Below, piece after piece: positions 50,615 to 60,733 of a DNA stretch of 64,000 nucleotides; within the stretch, counting starts at the first letter, position 1, and each line of letters opens with the position of its first letter. The stretch is from the NCBI RefSeq assembly GCF_014200045.1, contig NZ_JACHOV010000004.1, forward strand, positions 124,001 to 188,000, in the 5' to 3' direction. The notes below the pieces were generated by a model. The model searched no databases, was not told where the DNA came from, and worked only from the letters and a program-made list of their open reading frames with translations. Both the position numbers and the translations under genes were made by a program. Source of the stretch: Rhizorhapis suberifaciens (GTDB taxonomy: Bacteria; Pseudomonadota; Alphaproteobacteria; Sphingomonadales; Sphingomonadaceae).

Positions 50615-52344
50615 ACGATCAGTCGCCACTTGACCTCGCCCAGGACGGGATCGAACAGGGCAAGAGGCTGATCCGGCTGTCCGACGACAAGGGCCTATCG
50701 CTCGCCGAGCGCATGGCCAATCATTTTTATCGCCTGACATGGCGCACGCCGCTGCATGCCATGCGGCTGAAGGGCAAATATCCCCTGAAATTGTTGGCGG
50801 TTCCCGATGACCCGCTTCCTGGGGACGCGCGTGCGGGCAAGGCGTTGCGGGCCGGCTATTTCCTGTTCCGGGGCATGAAGCAACCTATCGATTCGCTCGA
50901 TGTCGCCGATATGACGTTGGCTCCATCCTTCGTCGATTACATCCACAGCTTTCGCTGGCTGCGCGATCTGGCCACCGTGTCGACGAGGGAGCAGGCGGCT
51001 CCCATTGCCGAAACGATTATGCGCAAATGGCTTGCCGCTCATTCCGAAAAGCCGAGCGAACCGGCTTGGCGAGCCGATAGCGCTGGCTGGCGGCTGCTCT
51101 TCTGGACCGCGCATGCGCCGCTGATCCTGTCGAGCACGGACCTTGTCTATCGCTCCCTCGTCCTGAATTGCATTGCGCGCACGGCGCGTCATCTGGACCG
51201 CAGCGCCGACAAGGCGCAGGCGGGTCTGCCCCGTCTTGTTGCATGGGGCGGCATTGTCACGGCGTCACTGCTGATTCCCGGCGGCGGACCGCGCCGCATT
51301 TTCGGTGAAGCCGGGCTGGAACGGGCGATTGGCAGCGCTTTTCATCCCGATGGCGGCGCGGTTTCACGGTCGCCTGCCGCACAGCTTGAAGGCGTCATGC
51401 TGCTGGCCATGCTGAAGTCGGTATATGATGTGCGGCGGGAGGCCGTGCCTGATTTCCTGCAGATCGGAATGAGTCGGGCGGTGGCGGCTCTGCTCGGCAT
51501 AACGCATGGCGATGGCGGCCTTGGAAGCTGGCAGGGCAGTGCCGCCACGGCCGATACCCTGGTGGAAGCGGTTGTCGCGGCTACGGGAATTCGGACCCGT
51601 CCGTTACGGCAGGCGCGGGACTGGGGCTATCAGCGGCTTTCGGCGGGACAGACGGTGCTGCTCGTCGACGCCGCTCCGCCCCCAGTATCTCATTTGGCGG
51701 TTGCGGGCTGCGCCTCAACCAATGCCATGGAAATCAGCGACGGTCCTTACCGGCTGGTGGTCAATTGCGGCGGCGCGGCGCTGGCCGGAGCCAATATTCC
51801 CGAGGATCTGGCGCAGGGTTTGCGCACGACCGCCGCGCATAGCACGCTGGTTCTCGACGATCGCAATAGCACGGCCATCCTCAATGACGGAACGCTCGGC
51901 CGGGGCGTAACCGAAGTCGAACTGGAGCGTCAGGAACTGGAACAAGGCAGCCGGCTGGAGATCAGCCATGACGGCTATGTCCGCCGTCTGGGCTTCATTC
52001 ATCGGCGTCTACTGCTCATGGGAACCGACGGCCGGGAAGTCCGTGGCGAGGATATGCTGCTCCCCTCCGGACGGCGCAAGCAGAGTGCCACGGCCTTTGC
52101 GGTCCGCTTCCACCTCGCTCCGGACGTTGAGCCTACGCTGACAGCGGACAAGCAGGGGGCGCTGCTGCGCATCCAGATGGGGCCGCTCTGGCAGTTCCGC
52201 AGCGGTGGCGGCGCCCTTGCCATAGAAGACAGCCTTTGGGTAGACGGCGAGGGCCGGCCGCACCCGGCAAAACAACTGGTCGTGACCGGAGAAACGGCGG
52301 CGGGCGGCGCGAGCATTGGCTGGCTGCTCAAAAGGGTCGGATAA
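50611..52344 (+). CDS. Heparinase II/III family protein
   Basis: A 577-aa protein with an N-terminal alpha/alpha-toroid part ([20 protein letters not shown]) and a C-terminal beta-sandwich heparinase II/III-like domain ([40 protein letters not shown]). The conserved RTTAAHSTL and HDGY regions hold the likely catalytic histidine and tyrosine of a polysaccharide lyase. No signal peptide is visible, so it would act in the cytoplasm or use another export route. The placement between rpe and purH looks conserved in sphingomonads as far as I recall; the substrate is unknown. Confidence 0.85.
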   Translation: MNDQSPLDLAQDGIEQGKRLIRLSDDKGLSLAERMANHFYRLTWRTPLHAMRLKGKYPLKLLAVPDDPLPGDARAGKALRAGYFLFRGMKQPIDSLDVADMTLAPSFVDYIHSFRWLRDLATVSTREQAAPIAETIMRKWLAAHSEKPSEPAWRADSAGWRLLFWTAHAPLILSSTDLVYRSLVLNCIARTARHLDRSADKAQAGLPRLVAWGGIVTASLLIPGGGPRRIFGEAGLERAIGSAFHPDGGAVSRSPAAQLEGVMLLAMLKSVYDVRREAVPDFLQIGMSRAVAALLGITHGDGGLGSWQGSAATADTLVEAVVAATGIRTRPLRQARDWGYQRLSAGQTVLLVDAAPPPVSHLAVAGCASTNAMEISDGPYRLVVNCGGAALAGANIPEDLAQGLRTTAAHSTLVLDDRNSTAILNDGTLGRGVTEVELERQELEQGSRLEISHDGYVRRLGFIHRRLLLMGTDGREVRGEDMLLPSGRRKQSATAFAVRFHLAPDVEPTLTADKQGALLRIQMGPLWQFRSGGGALAIEDSLWVDGEGRPHPAKQLVVTGETAAGGASIGWLLKRVG

Positions 52345-52354
52345 AGGAAAAAAA

Positions 52355-53944
52355 ATGAGCGAAGTGAAAATCGGACGGGCGCTGCTGTCAGTGTCCGACA
52401 AGAGCGGACTTGTTGACTTGGGCAAGGCCCTGGCGCGCCATGGTGTGGAACTGGTATCCACCGGCGGCACCGCAAAATCGTTGCGTGAAGCTGGCTTGCA
52501 GGTAAAGGACATTTCCGACCTTACCGGTTTTCCCGAAATGATGGACGGGCGGGTCAAAACGCTCCATCCGAAGGTGCATGGCGGTCTGCTCGCCGTCCGC
52601 AACAATCCCGATCACATGGCTTCGATGCAGGAACATGAAATCGGCGCCATCGATCTGGTGGTGGTCAATCTCTATCCCTTCGCGCAGACCGTGGCGCGGG
52701 ACGCGGATCGGGATGAGATCATCGAGAATATCGACATTGGCGGCCCGTCGATGGTTCGCTCAGCCGCCAAGAACCATGAAAGCGTCGCCATTGTCACCGA
52801 TCCCGCCGATTATGCGCAGCTGATTGCGGAGATGGACGAGAAGAGCGGCGGCACCAGCTATGACTTCCGGCGAATGCTGGCGGCAAAAGCTTATGCGGCC
52901 ACCGCCGCCTATGACAGCATGATCGCCAACTGGTTCGCCCATGTGGATCAGGGACAGAAATTTCCGCCGGTCCGCGCGATGGCCAGCCGTTTGGCCATGC
53001 GGCTGCGCTATGGCGAAAACCCGCATCAGGAAGCGGCGCTCTATCTCCCAATAGGTCCGGCTGCACGAGGCGTTGCCCAGGCGCAGCAGGTTCAAGGCAA
53101 GGAGCTGTCCTATAATAATCTGAATGACGCCGATGCCGCGCTCGAACTGGTAAGCGAGTTCAGGGACGGACCGCCCACCGTGGTCATCGTCAAGCACGCC
53201 AATCCTTGCGGCGTTGCTACCGCCGACAATTTGATCGACGCCTATCACCAGGCGCTGGCCTGTGACAGTGTGTCGGCCTTTGGCGGCATCATTGCCGTGA
53301 ATCGCCCGCTGGACGCTCAGACGGCGGAAGCCATCAGCGACATCTTTACAGAAGTCGTTGCAGCGCCCGATGCCGACGAAGGCGCGCGGGCCATATTCGC
53401 AAAGAAAAAGAACCTTCGCTTGCTGCTGACCGGCGATTTGCCCGACCCGGCCCGCAAAGGCCAACAGGTCAGGGTGATCGCCGGCGGCGTATTGCTGCAG
53501 GATCGGGACAATGGGCGTGTGACGAGCGATCAGCTGAAGGTCGTCACCAAGCGCGCACCTACTGAGCAGGAATTGAAGGACTGCCTTTTCGCCTGGACGG
53601 TGGCCAAGCATGTGAAGTCCAACGCCATCGTCTATGCCAGGGATGGAGTGACCGCCGGTATTGGCGCTGGCCAGATGAACCGCCGCGACAGCGCCCGCAT
53701 CGCCGCCGCCAAGGCGCAGGAAGCGGCCGAAACGAACAATTGGGCTGAAGCGCGCACCATCGGGTCAGCCGTCGCGTCGGACGCCTTCTTCCCGTTCCGC
53801 GATGGCCTGTTGGCTGCGGTCGAAGCCGGGGCGACGGCGGTGATCCAGCCCGGCGGCTCGATCCGCGACGACGATGTCATTGCCGCTGCCGATGAGGCGG
53901 GACTGGCGATGGTCTTTACGGGAATGCGGCATTTCCGCCATTGA
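52355..53944 (+). CDS. purH: Bifunctional AICAR transformylase / IMP cyclohydrolase
   Basis: The last two steps of IMP synthesis (529 aa). The N-terminal MGS-like cyclohydrolase domain starts [19 protein letters not shown] and contains [13 protein letters not shown] and [19 protein letters not shown]. The transformylase domain has [14 protein letters not shown], the catalytic KHANPCG motif and [19 protein letters not shown] 52355 is chosen for its TAAAGGA site, 10 nt after the heparinase-like gene. Confidence 0.96.
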   Translation: MSEVKIGRALLSVSDKSGLVDLGKALARHGVELVSTGGTAKSLREAGLQVKDISDLTGFPEMMDGRVKTLHPKVHGGLLAVRNNPDHMASMQEHEIGAIDLVVVNLYPFAQTVARDADRDEIIENIDIGGPSMVRSAAKNHESVAIVTDPADYAQLIAEMDEKSGGTSYDFRRMLAAKAYAATAAYDSMIANWFAHVDQGQKFPPVRAMASRLAMRLRYGENPHQEAALYLPIGPAARGVAQAQQVQGKELSYNNLNDADAALELVSEFRDGPPTVVIVKHANPCGVATADNLIDAYHQALACDSVSAFGGIIAVNRPLDAQTAEAISDIFTEVVAAPDADEGARAIFAKKKNLRLLLTGDLPDPARKGQQVRVIAGGVLLQDRDNGRVTSDQLKVVTKRAPTEQELKDCLFAWTVAKHVKSNAIVYARDGVTAGIGAGQMNRRDSARIAAAKAQEAAETNNWAEARTIGSAVASDAFFPFRDGLLAAVEAGATAVIQPGGSIRDDDVIAAADEAGLAMVFTGMRHFRH

Positions 53945-54302
53945 TGCTGCTTGGGGCCCAGCTTGTGTGGGGATGACGCAGGAAGAAGCCAGCCTGACGA
54001 TCACTAAAGTTTCTACTCCGCCTTCCCCGTTGTGCCCTGACGCACAGCATTATACTCTTATGTCGCGCGATTCGGGGTCGACGCATTCATGTCCTGGGGG
54101 CATGGGGGATTTCTGATCGAGGACGGTTTGCCTGGCTAAAATCGTTCGCCCCAAGCGCGTGGCAGCGCCAGGGACGAACGATTTGGTTCCGCGCAAGGCC
54201 CCATAACGGCTCGGCTGCCATTTGCTTAAATGACAGTTAACCAATCCTTAGAGGATTTCCTTCACTCCCTTCAGACAGGTAGATTGTGTTGGGAGTTCCC
54301 GA
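53945..54302. other. Intergenic region between purH and the FAD oxidoreductase
   Basis: About 360 bp without a credible ORF. It should hold the end of the purH message and the promoter of the following operon. A long inverted repeat is listed separately. TTGGGAG before 54303 is the ribosome site of the next gene. Confidence 0.5.
54139..54184. repeat. Long inverted repeat after purH
   Basis: AAATCGTTCGCCCC (54139-54152) and GGGACGAACGATTT (54171-54184) pair over 14 bp with one mismatch. A second small stem, TGGC/GCCA, can form within the 18-nt loop. No T run follows. It could end purH transcription or serve as an operator. Confidence 0.6.
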
Positions 54303-55820
54303 ATGACGCGTCCGGACCAGGCCGTGGATGTGGCGATTATCGGCGCGGGCCCCGCAGGGCTGACGGCCGCCTATCTACTCACCAAAAAGGGCTATAGCGT
54401 CACCGTCCTGGAGAAGGACCCGGTTTATGTTGGCGGGATCAGCCGTACCGTCAAATATAAGGGCTTCCGCTTCGACATTGGCGGCCACCGGTTCTTTTCC
54501 AAATCCAAGGAAGTGGTCGATCTCTGGAATGAGATTCTACCCGACGATTTCATTCAGCGCCCGCGCATGAGCCGCATCTATTACGAAGGCAAGTTCTACA
54601 GCTATCCCCTGCGTGCGTTTGAGGCCTTAGCGAATCTGGGCATCATCCGTTCCGGCCTGTGCATGCTGAGCTATCTGCGCTGGAAAATGAATCCCAAAAA
54701 GGACGTGCGCAGCTTTGAAGACTGGGTAGTGAACCAGTTCGGGCACAAGCTCTATTCCATCTTCTTCAAGACCTACACCGAAAAAGTCTGGGGCATGCCG
54801 TGCGACGAAATGTCGGCCGACTGGGCGGCGCAGCGGATCAAGGGGCTGAGCCTGGGCGCGGCGGTGCTGGACGGTGTCAAACGGTCACTTGGCCTGAACA
54901 AGCGGCCCAATGACGGCATGGCGACCAAGACCCTGCTGGAAACCTTCCGCTATCCCCGACAAGGTCCCGGCATGATGTGGGAAGCGGCGCGCGACTTTGT
55001 GACCAAGGGCGGGAACAATGTGCTGATGGGCCATGCCTTGAAGCAAATGAAGCACAATGCCCGGACCGGCCGCTGGCAGGTGCAGGCGACGGCGACCGAC
55101 GGCAGCATCGTCACCATCAACGCAACCCATGTGATCAGCTCTGCCCCCATGCGCGAACTGGCCGGACGGATCGATCCGCTGCCTGCGACGATACCCCATG
55201 CGCTCAATCTGAAATATCGCGACTTTCTGACGGTGGCGCTGATGATCCGTTCCGATGACCTCTTCCCTGATAACTGGATCTATATCCACGACAGCAAGGT
55301 GAAAGTCGGACGCGTTCAGAATTTCCGCAGTTGGTCCCCCGAAATGGTGCCCGAGCCAGGGATTGCATGCGTCGGTCTTGAATATTTCTGCTTTGAAGGC
55401 GACGGCTTGTGGTCATCAAGCGACGCCGATCTTGTGGAGCTCGCCAAAAAGGAAATGGCGATCCTGGGCCTGTGCCGCCCAGAGGATGTGGTTGAGGGAG
55501 CGGTCGTGCGGCAGGAAAAGGCTTATCCAGTGTATGACGATGCCTATGCGGGCAATGTCCGGCAGATGCGAGAGGAACTGGAAGCCAGCTATCCAACGCT
55601 GCACATGGTCGGCCGCAACGGCATGCACCGCTATAATAATCAGGATCACGCCATGATGACCGCGATGCTGACGGTTCGCAATATCGAAGCCGGCGAGCGC
55701 ATCTACGACATCTGGGGCGTTAATGAGGACGCCGAATATCATGAGGCGGGCGATGAAGGACAACGCGCCGCCCTGGCTTCCGAGCGACTCGTTCCGAGCC
55801 GTGTCGAAAAGGCGGCCTGA
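54303..55820 (+). CDS. FAD-dependent oxidoreductase, UDP-galactopyranose mutase-like
   Basis: A 505-aa flavoprotein. The FAD-binding motif is [19 protein letters not shown], followed by [14 protein letters not shown] and the UGM/protoporphyrinogen-oxidase-like [15 protein letters not shown]. The C-terminal FAD part is [13 protein letters not shown]. It is longer than classical UDP-galactopyranose mutase (about 370-390 aa), so the substrate is probably another sugar nucleotide or polyprenyl sugar. The GtrA and GT-C-like genes that follow point to a lipid-linked sugar pathway. Confidence 0.82.
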   Translation: MTRPDQAVDVAIIGAGPAGLTAAYLLTKKGYSVTVLEKDPVYVGGISRTVKYKGFRFDIGGHRFFSKSKEVVDLWNEILPDDFIQRPRMSRIYYEGKFYSYPLRAFEALANLGIIRSGLCMLSYLRWKMNPKKDVRSFEDWVVNQFGHKLYSIFFKTYTEKVWGMPCDEMSADWAAQRIKGLSLGAAVLDGVKRSLGLNKRPNDGMATKTLLETFRYPRQGPGMMWEAARDFVTKGGNNVLMGHALKQMKHNARTGRWQVQATATDGSIVTINATHVISSAPMRELAGRIDPLPATIPHALNLKYRDFLTVALMIRSDDLFPDNWIYIHDSKVKVGRVQNFRSWSPEMVPEPGIACVGLEYFCFEGDGLWSSSDADLVELAKKEMAILGLCRPEDVVEGAVVRQEKAYPVYDDAYAGNVRQMREELEASYPTLHMVGRNGMHRYNNQDHAMMTAMLTVRNIEAGERIYDIWGVNEDAEYHEAGDEGQRAALASERLVPSRVEKAA

Positions 55821-55823
55821 CCC

Positions 55824-56231
55824 ATGGTAACGGCGGTTCTCTCGCTCCTGCGCAACGTCACTTATTTACGCTATATCTTGTCGAGCGCGGGTGCCCTGGC
55901 CGTGGACATGAGCGTCTTCATGGCGCTTTTCCATTTGGGCCTGTATCCGGCAGCCGCCTCCGCCCTTGGCTATATCGGAGGGATAGCGGCGCATTGGCTG
56001 CTCTCCAGCCGCGCAGTTTTCACTGAAACCGTCGCGGCCGATGGACGGCAGCGGGACCGGCAAAAAGCGCTGTTCCTTGGCTCTGCCCTGGCCGGCCTCG
56101 CCATCACGACCTCGATCGTCTGGACGGGCGACATGATGGGTATGGATCCGCGCCTTGCCAAGCTGGCCGCCATCGCCATCAGCTTTCAGGCGACATATCT
56201 TATGCGCAAGAAAGTCGTGTTCGCCGGATGA
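55824..56231 (+). CDS. GtrA family membrane protein
   Basis: A 135-aa protein with four membrane helices, typical of GtrA: YLRYILSSAGALAVDMSVFM, ALGYIGGIAAHWLLSSRAVF, ALFLGSALAGLAITTSIVW, and KLAAIAISFQATYLMRKKVVF. GtrA proteins are thought to flip or help transfer polyprenyl-linked sugars. It lies 3 nt behind the oxidoreductase gene and overlaps the next gene by 4 nt. Confidence 0.9.
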   Translation: MVTAVLSLLRNVTYLRYILSSAGALAVDMSVFMALFHLGLYPAAASALGYIGGIAAHWLLSSRAVFTETVAADGRQRDRQKALFLGSALAGLAITTSIVWTGDMMGMDPRLAKLAAIAISFQATYLMRKKVVFAG

Positions 56232-57997
56232 TCCCCGACAGCAAAGTGACGCCATGGCTTCGGCCCGTCACCCTCCTGATCTGGCTTGCCTGCTCGACCA
56301 TATTGCTATGGACCTATCGCGGACAAATTGCCGAACTGGGCTTTCGAGATCCTGACGACGCCCTGCGGCTTGTCCAGGTTCGCGACTGGATGGCCGGACA
56401 AAGCTGGTTCGATGTCACCCAATATCGCATCAATCCGCCGGGAGGCGGCCCGATGCATTGGTCTCGCCTGATCGACGTTCCTATCGCAGCGCTGTTGTGG
56501 ATCGCCACGCCCTTGCTGGGAACCGCCACCACCGAAAAGGCCGTGCTCGCGATTTACCCGCTATTGGTGCTGGGCTTTGCATTTTTTCTGATTGGCAGCT
56601 TGCTCAGGCGCATCGCCGGTCCGTTAGTGGCAATCATCGCCGTACTGCTGCTGGCTGTAACCTTCCCGGTGCTGATCCAATTCATGCCGATGCGGATCGA
56701 CCATCATGGCTGGCAAATCGCCATGGCGACGCTGGCTCTATATGCCAGCCAACTGCCTTCGCAGCATAAGGGCGGCATCATCAGCGGCATGGCCGTGGCA
56801 CTCTGGCTAAACATATCCAGCGAGGCGCTGCCCTATGCCGTGCTGTTCGGCGCATTATATGGCCTTAAATATGTACTCTGGGCTGATCAGTTGGACCGGC
56901 TTGCCGCCTATCTGATGACATTGTCATTCGGCTCGGCCGGATTGATGTTGGCTACCCATGGCTGGGCCGAATCGATGGTGATCTATTGCGATGCGATGTC
57001 ACCGGCCTATGTCGTGCCGCTGTTGATGGCGACATTGGTGTTCGTCGGCCTCAAAGCCGTCATTCCAGATGACAAGGCAATCAATCGTGTCGCCATCACT
57101 GCCTTGGCGGGCGCAGCGGCGCTGGTTCCACTCTTCATTCTGGGTCGGCAATGCCTCGCGGGGCCATTCGAAACGCTCGACCCGTTCGTTTACCGCTACT
57201 GGTATTTGAAGATTAACGAAGGTCTGCCCTTGTGGCGTCAAAGCCCTGAAACCTTCGCGCTTAGTCTGACCGGTCCTGTTCTTGGTTTTGTCGGCTATCT
57301 GCTTGCCATCCGGTCGCGGCGGCGCGCGGGCGGTTTTGGACCTTGGCTGGAACTGCTTTTCCTGGCCACAGGAGCCGTGGCAGTTGCCATTCTGGTTCTG
57401 CGCGCCATGGCGGTGGCGAATATCTTCATGCTGCCCGGAAACGCCTGGCTGCTCTATATGGCATTGCGCAAGGCGCGGGCGATCGGGCGGGCTGCTCCCA
57501 GGATCGTTGCTACCGTAGCCGCTTTTACCCTGGTCCCCGCAATGCCGACGGCGTTGCTGGCGGATGTTCTTTCAAAGCCACAGGCGAAAAAGGAAGCAGA
57601 AAAAAAAGCTGAAGACACATGCCTTTCGCCAAAGTCGTTGCAGGGTCTCAACGCCCTGCCCGCATCGACCTTGTTCGCGCCGCTGGACATCGGGCCGATG
57701 CTGCTGGTTTACACGCACCACCGGGTGATCGCGACCAACCACCACCGCAATCAAGCCGCCATGGCCAAGGTGCTGAAGGCTTATATGAGCAAGGACGAAC
57801 AGGCCCACGCCATTATCGCGAGGACGGGTGCTGATTATCTGGCCTACTGCCATGATCGGCCTGAGATTCAAAGCTATATGAAGGATGGTCCGGCCGGACT
57901 TGCGGCCCTGCTTGAGCGAGGAAAGCCGCCTGCCTGGTTAAGACCCGTTCCAATGCCGACTGGCGAAACCATCCACGTCTATCGGGTTGTCCGTTAG
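56228..57997 (+). CDS. GT-C-like polytopic membrane protein (STT3/PMT-like)
   Basis: A 589-aa protein with about eleven membrane helices and a C-terminal soluble part. The first loop has the acidic motif FRDPDDALRLVQVRDWM, and after helix 3 comes MPMRIDHHGWQIAM. This layout resembles the acidic loop motifs of GT-C glycosyltransferases such as STT3/PglB. The partner genes (GtrA, flavoprotein) fit glycan transfer from a polyprenyl carrier. Some database entries call relatives AcrB-like, which the topology does not support. Donor and acceptor are unknown. Confidence 0.7.
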   Translation: MIPDSKVTPWLRPVTLLIWLACSTILLWTYRGQIAELGFRDPDDALRLVQVRDWMAGQSWFDVTQYRINPPGGGPMHWSRLIDVPIAALLWIATPLLGTATTEKAVLAIYPLLVLGFAFFLIGSLLRRIAGPLVAIIAVLLLAVTFPVLIQFMPMRIDHHGWQIAMATLALYASQLPSQHKGGIISGMAVALWLNISSEALPYAVLFGALYGLKYVLWADQLDRLAAYLMTLSFGSAGLMLATHGWAESMVIYCDAMSPAYVVPLLMATLVFVGLKAVIPDDKAINRVAITALAGAAALVPLFILGRQCLAGPFETLDPFVYRYWYLKINEGLPLWRQSPETFALSLTGPVLGFVGYLLAIRSRRRAGGFGPWLELLFLATGAVAVAILVLRAMAVANIFMLPGNAWLLYMALRKARAIGRAAPRIVATVAAFTLVPAMPTALLADVLSKPQAKKEAEKKAEDTCLSPKSLQGLNALPASTLFAPLDIGPMLLVYTHHRVIATNHHRNQAAMAKVLKAYMSKDEQAHAIIARTGADYLAYCHDRPEIQSYMKDGPAGLAALLERGKPPAWLRPVPMPTGETIHVYRVVR

Positions 57998-58017
57998 GGT
58001 CGAAACGCAATCGGCTT

Positions 58018-58503
58018 TTAAGCGAGGGGCCGGAACAGCATTGCCGCGCCGTTCATGCAGTATCGCTTGCCCGTCGGCCTTGGACCATCATCGAACACAT
58101 GTCCCAGATGTCCGCCACAACGGCGGCAATGCACCTCGGTTCGGGGAAGGCCGATCAGATAGTCGGTGCTGGTGCGTACTGCGTTGGGCAACGGCTTCCA
58201 GAAGCTCGGCCAGCCGGTACCGCTGTCAAATTTGCTCCCCGAGGAGAAAAGCGGCAGCCGGCACCCCGCGCAGAGAAAGACGCCCTTGCGATGCTCCTCG
58301 TTTAGCGGACTGGAATATGGCCGCTCGGTTTGGGAACGCCGGAGGATAGCATATTGCTGGGCGGTCAGACGCTTCCTCCATTCCCCTTCGGAAAGGCTGA
58401 GTTCGAACCGCTCCTCGGCACCCGTCGGCAGTGGTACTCCGGCGAGCGTTCCAGCCGTGAGCAGGCCAGCCGACCCTATAAATGCCCGCCGTGATAGCTG
58501 CAT
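58018..58503 (-). CDS. msrB: Tat-exported peptide-methionine (R)-S-oxide reductase
   Basis: A 161-aa MsrB with a twin-arginine signal (LSRRAFIGSAGLLTAG), so it should be exported folded to the periplasm. The zinc cysteines are C78, C81, C126 and C129 (CAGC, CRRC), and the catalytic cysteine is C149 (KRYCMNGAAM). The substrate region GTGWPSFWKP is intact. ATG 58503 is at the start of the Tat signal; the frame runs back to 58563. It would repair oxidised envelope proteins. Confidence 0.9.
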   Translation of the reverse strand: MQLSRRAFIGSAGLLTAGTLAGVPLPTGAEERFELSLSEGEWRKRLTAQQYAILRRSQTERPYSSPLNEEHRKGVFLCAGCRLPLFSSGSKFDSGTGWPSFWKPLPNAVRTSTDYLIGLPRTEVHCRRCGGHLGHVFDDGPRPTGKRYCMNGAAMLFRPLA

Positions 58504-58540
58504 GGCTTCGTCTCCGGTGCGTTGGTCCTGACTTAACCTG

Positions 58541-59758
58541 TTACAGCTGAACCTGCGATGCACGGCTGGTCAGCCGCTTCCAAAGACCGGCTTTCGCACC
58601 ATCGCCCCTACCCGATTTCAGCACGTTGCGACGGAACAGTCGCACACCGATGCGAATGATGATCCCGATCCACATGATCTGCCAGCCGAGCGCCAAAAAG
58701 TGAGACCAAAGGTCCGGAAACTGGGCCGCGCGTGCAATCATGGTGAAGGGCGAACTCAGCGGAAAGACGGCCGCCGCAATCTCAGCGATGCTGCCGGGCC
58801 TGCTTGCCGCATAGGACGCAAGGAAGAACACCACTACCTGCCCCATGGTGACGGGCATGGAAAGCGTCTGCACCTCACGTACCGTGGAGGCCTGTGCGCC
58901 GATGCTGATGAACAGGGCCCCCAGCAACATATAGGCCATCGCAAAATAAAGGACGCCAAGCAGCAGGAAGATCGGCCAGCCCACAGCGGGAGGCGGGGGA
59001 GCCGAGGATAAACCAAATGTCGCCAAATAGAAGATGCCTGCGCCCCCACCCCAAATCGCTATGCCTACCAGCGACATGCCCAGCATTGCCATCAGCTTAC
59101 CGATGAAGATGGCGTCCACCGGGACCGCAGCGGCCAAAATTTCTATGATTTTGTTGGTCTTTTCTTCCACCATATTCGACAGCACCATGCCGGCGAGCAG
59201 CATGGTGAGGAGGAACAGGAGGACCTGTGCCCCCCGGCCGATCAGCATCTGCGTCTGCTCGCGTGCGCCCCGGCTGCCCTCCACCACATGGTTCTGAAGT
59301 TTCGTCACCGGAAGCGCGTCGCCCGCGCGCGCCGTACTGACGAGCAGCGACAGGTCGCCTTCCAGCCTGCGGATTTCCGTCTCTCGCCCAGTAAGCACAG
59401 GCCGTTCCAGCGTGCCGGAGAGCACAGCAAGAACGCTGTTCTCCCGCCGCTGCAGCATGGCTTTCGGTTGTGTTCCCTGCGGCGCTTCCTTCAGGATCGG
59501 TTGGCCGAACGGCCCGAGTTGCTCCAGAAGCCTGGCATTGGCGCGATAAAGGGCCTGAACCTCCTGAGGGCTCATCAGCACCCCCACGGATGGGCGCTTG
59601 CCGACACCTGCCATGTCATCGCCCAATTGCCCCGCAATAAAGCCTATGACGACGGGGAAAAGCGGGCCCAGCAAAAAGAAGATGAAGGCCTTGGAAAAAA
59701 TCACCGCCGTGAAATCCCGGCGCGCTATGATGAAGGCGGCGCGGAAAAGCTCCTTCAT
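58541..59758 (-). CDS. ABC-2 type transporter permease (NatB-like)
   Basis: An ABC-2 permease of 405 aa. One N-terminal helix (FFLLGPLFPVVIGFIAGQL) is followed by a large extracytoplasmic domain and about five more helices (LLFLLTMLLAGMVLSNMV, GKLMAMLGMSLVGIAIWG, LFLLLGVLYFAMAYMLLGA). The pattern VEEKTNKIIEILAAAVP is typical for the NatB-type family. It overlaps the ATPase gene by 4 nt (ATGA). Substrate unknown. Confidence 0.88.
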   Translation of the reverse strand: MKELFRAAFIIARRDFTAVIFSKAFIFFLLGPLFPVVIGFIAGQLGDDMAGVGKRPSVGVLMSPQEVQALYRANARLLEQLGPFGQPILKEAPQGTQPKAMLQRRENSVLAVLSGTLERPVLTGRETEIRRLEGDLSLLVSTARAGDALPVTKLQNHVVEGSRGAREQTQMLIGRGAQVLLFLLTMLLAGMVLSNMVEEKTNKIIEILAAAVPVDAIFIGKLMAMLGMSLVGIAIWGGGAGIFYLATFGLSSAPPPPAVGWPIFLLLGVLYFAMAYMLLGALFISIGAQASTVREVQTLSMPVTMGQVVVFFLASYAASRPGSIAEIAAAVFPLSSPFTMIARAAQFPDLWSHFLALGWQIMWIGIIIRIGVRLFRRNVLKSGRGDGAKAGLWKRLTSRASQVQL

Positions 59759-60699
59759 TCCGCCGCCTCCCGCGCGCCATCTGCTTCCATTTCCCGCGCG
59801 GCCGCCTCGCCCGCAATAGCCACAAAGGCGTCATGCAGGCCCGGCCGCTCAATCGCCAGCGCCTGAACGCCCGCATCATTTTCGACAAGCGCCTTCAGCA
59901 ATGGCTCGACACCCCCCTCAGGCATGGTGAAGTGCCAGACATTGCCGTCGACATGCGTATCGGGCGGAAGAGCCGCGCGCCAAGCGCCGTCACTCCGCCG
60001 CGTCTCTAGCCGTACCTGCGGACGCAGCCGGTCCCGTGCGTCTGACACGCTGCCTTCGAAACGCACTTTTCCCTTGGCAATGATGGCGATCCGTTCGCAA
60101 AGGCGTTCGGCATGGGCAATGACATGCGTCGAAAAGATGATCGTAGCACCTTCCGCCGCCTTTCGCTTGATCAGCCGTTCCAGCTTGCCCTGATTGATCG
60201 CGTCGAGGCCCGAAAAGGGTTCGTCCAACACGATCAGGCGCGGCTCGTGCACGATCGCGCCCAATAGCTGAACCGTCTGCGCCATGCCCTTGGACAAGAT
60301 GCGAACCAGCTTGTCAGCCGCATCGCCAAGCCCATGTTCCTCCATCAACAACCGCGCGCGCTTACGACCTTCGGCAAGGGGCAGGCCACGCAGCGCGCCC
60401 ATGAAGGCAATCGCATCATAAGCCTTCATCGAGGGATAAAGGCCACGCTCCTCCGGCAGATAACCAACCTTACGGACCATCTTCAGCGGTCGTTTCTCGC
60501 CCAATAACGACCGCTCTCCGGCATCGGGATCGATGATGCCCAGCAGCATGCGAATAAGTGTAGTCTTGCCCGCGCCATTGGGGCCTAGTATGCCATAGAT
60601 ACTGCCCTGGGGCACGGCGATGTCGACCCCGTCCACAGCGCGGAAGGAGCCGAAATCCTTGACAAGCCCATGCGCTTCGACGGCATAGGGCGAATGCAT
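59755..60699 (-). CDS. ABC transporter ATP-binding protein (NatA-like)
   Basis: An ABC ATPase of 314 aa. Walker A is GPNGAGKTT, the signature is LSKGMAQTVQL (a variant of LSGGQ), Walker B is LIVLDEPFSGLD and the H loop is IFSTHVIAHA. The C-terminal domain is longer than in a minimal ATPase. ATG 60699 begins the domain with AGGG three bases upstream; 60711 is in frame, while the stretch before 60711 looks like promoter. It is divergent from queG. Confidence 0.9.
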   Translation of the reverse strand: MHSPYAVEAHGLVKDFGSFRAVDGVDIAVPQGSIYGILGPNGAGKTTLIRMLLGIIDPDAGERSLLGEKRPLKMVRKVGYLPEERGLYPSMKAYDAIAFMGALRGLPLAEGRKRARLLMEEHGLGDAADKLVRILSKGMAQTVQLLGAIVHEPRLIVLDEPFSGLDAINQGKLERLIKRKAAEGATIIFSTHVIAHAERLCERIAIIAKGKVRFEGSVSDARDRLRPQVRLETRRSDGAWRAALPPDTHVDGNVWHFTMPEGGVEPLLKALVENDAGVQALAIERPGLHDAFVAIAGEAAAREMEADGAREAAE

Positions 60700-60733
60700 G
60701 TGCCCTGTCATAAGGGCAGGATAGTCGCGGCAA

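Noticed and set aside
56228-57997. AcrB-type efflux pump
   Set aside because: Relatives may be labelled this way, but the length (589 aa), topology and acidic loop motifs do not fit an RND pump.
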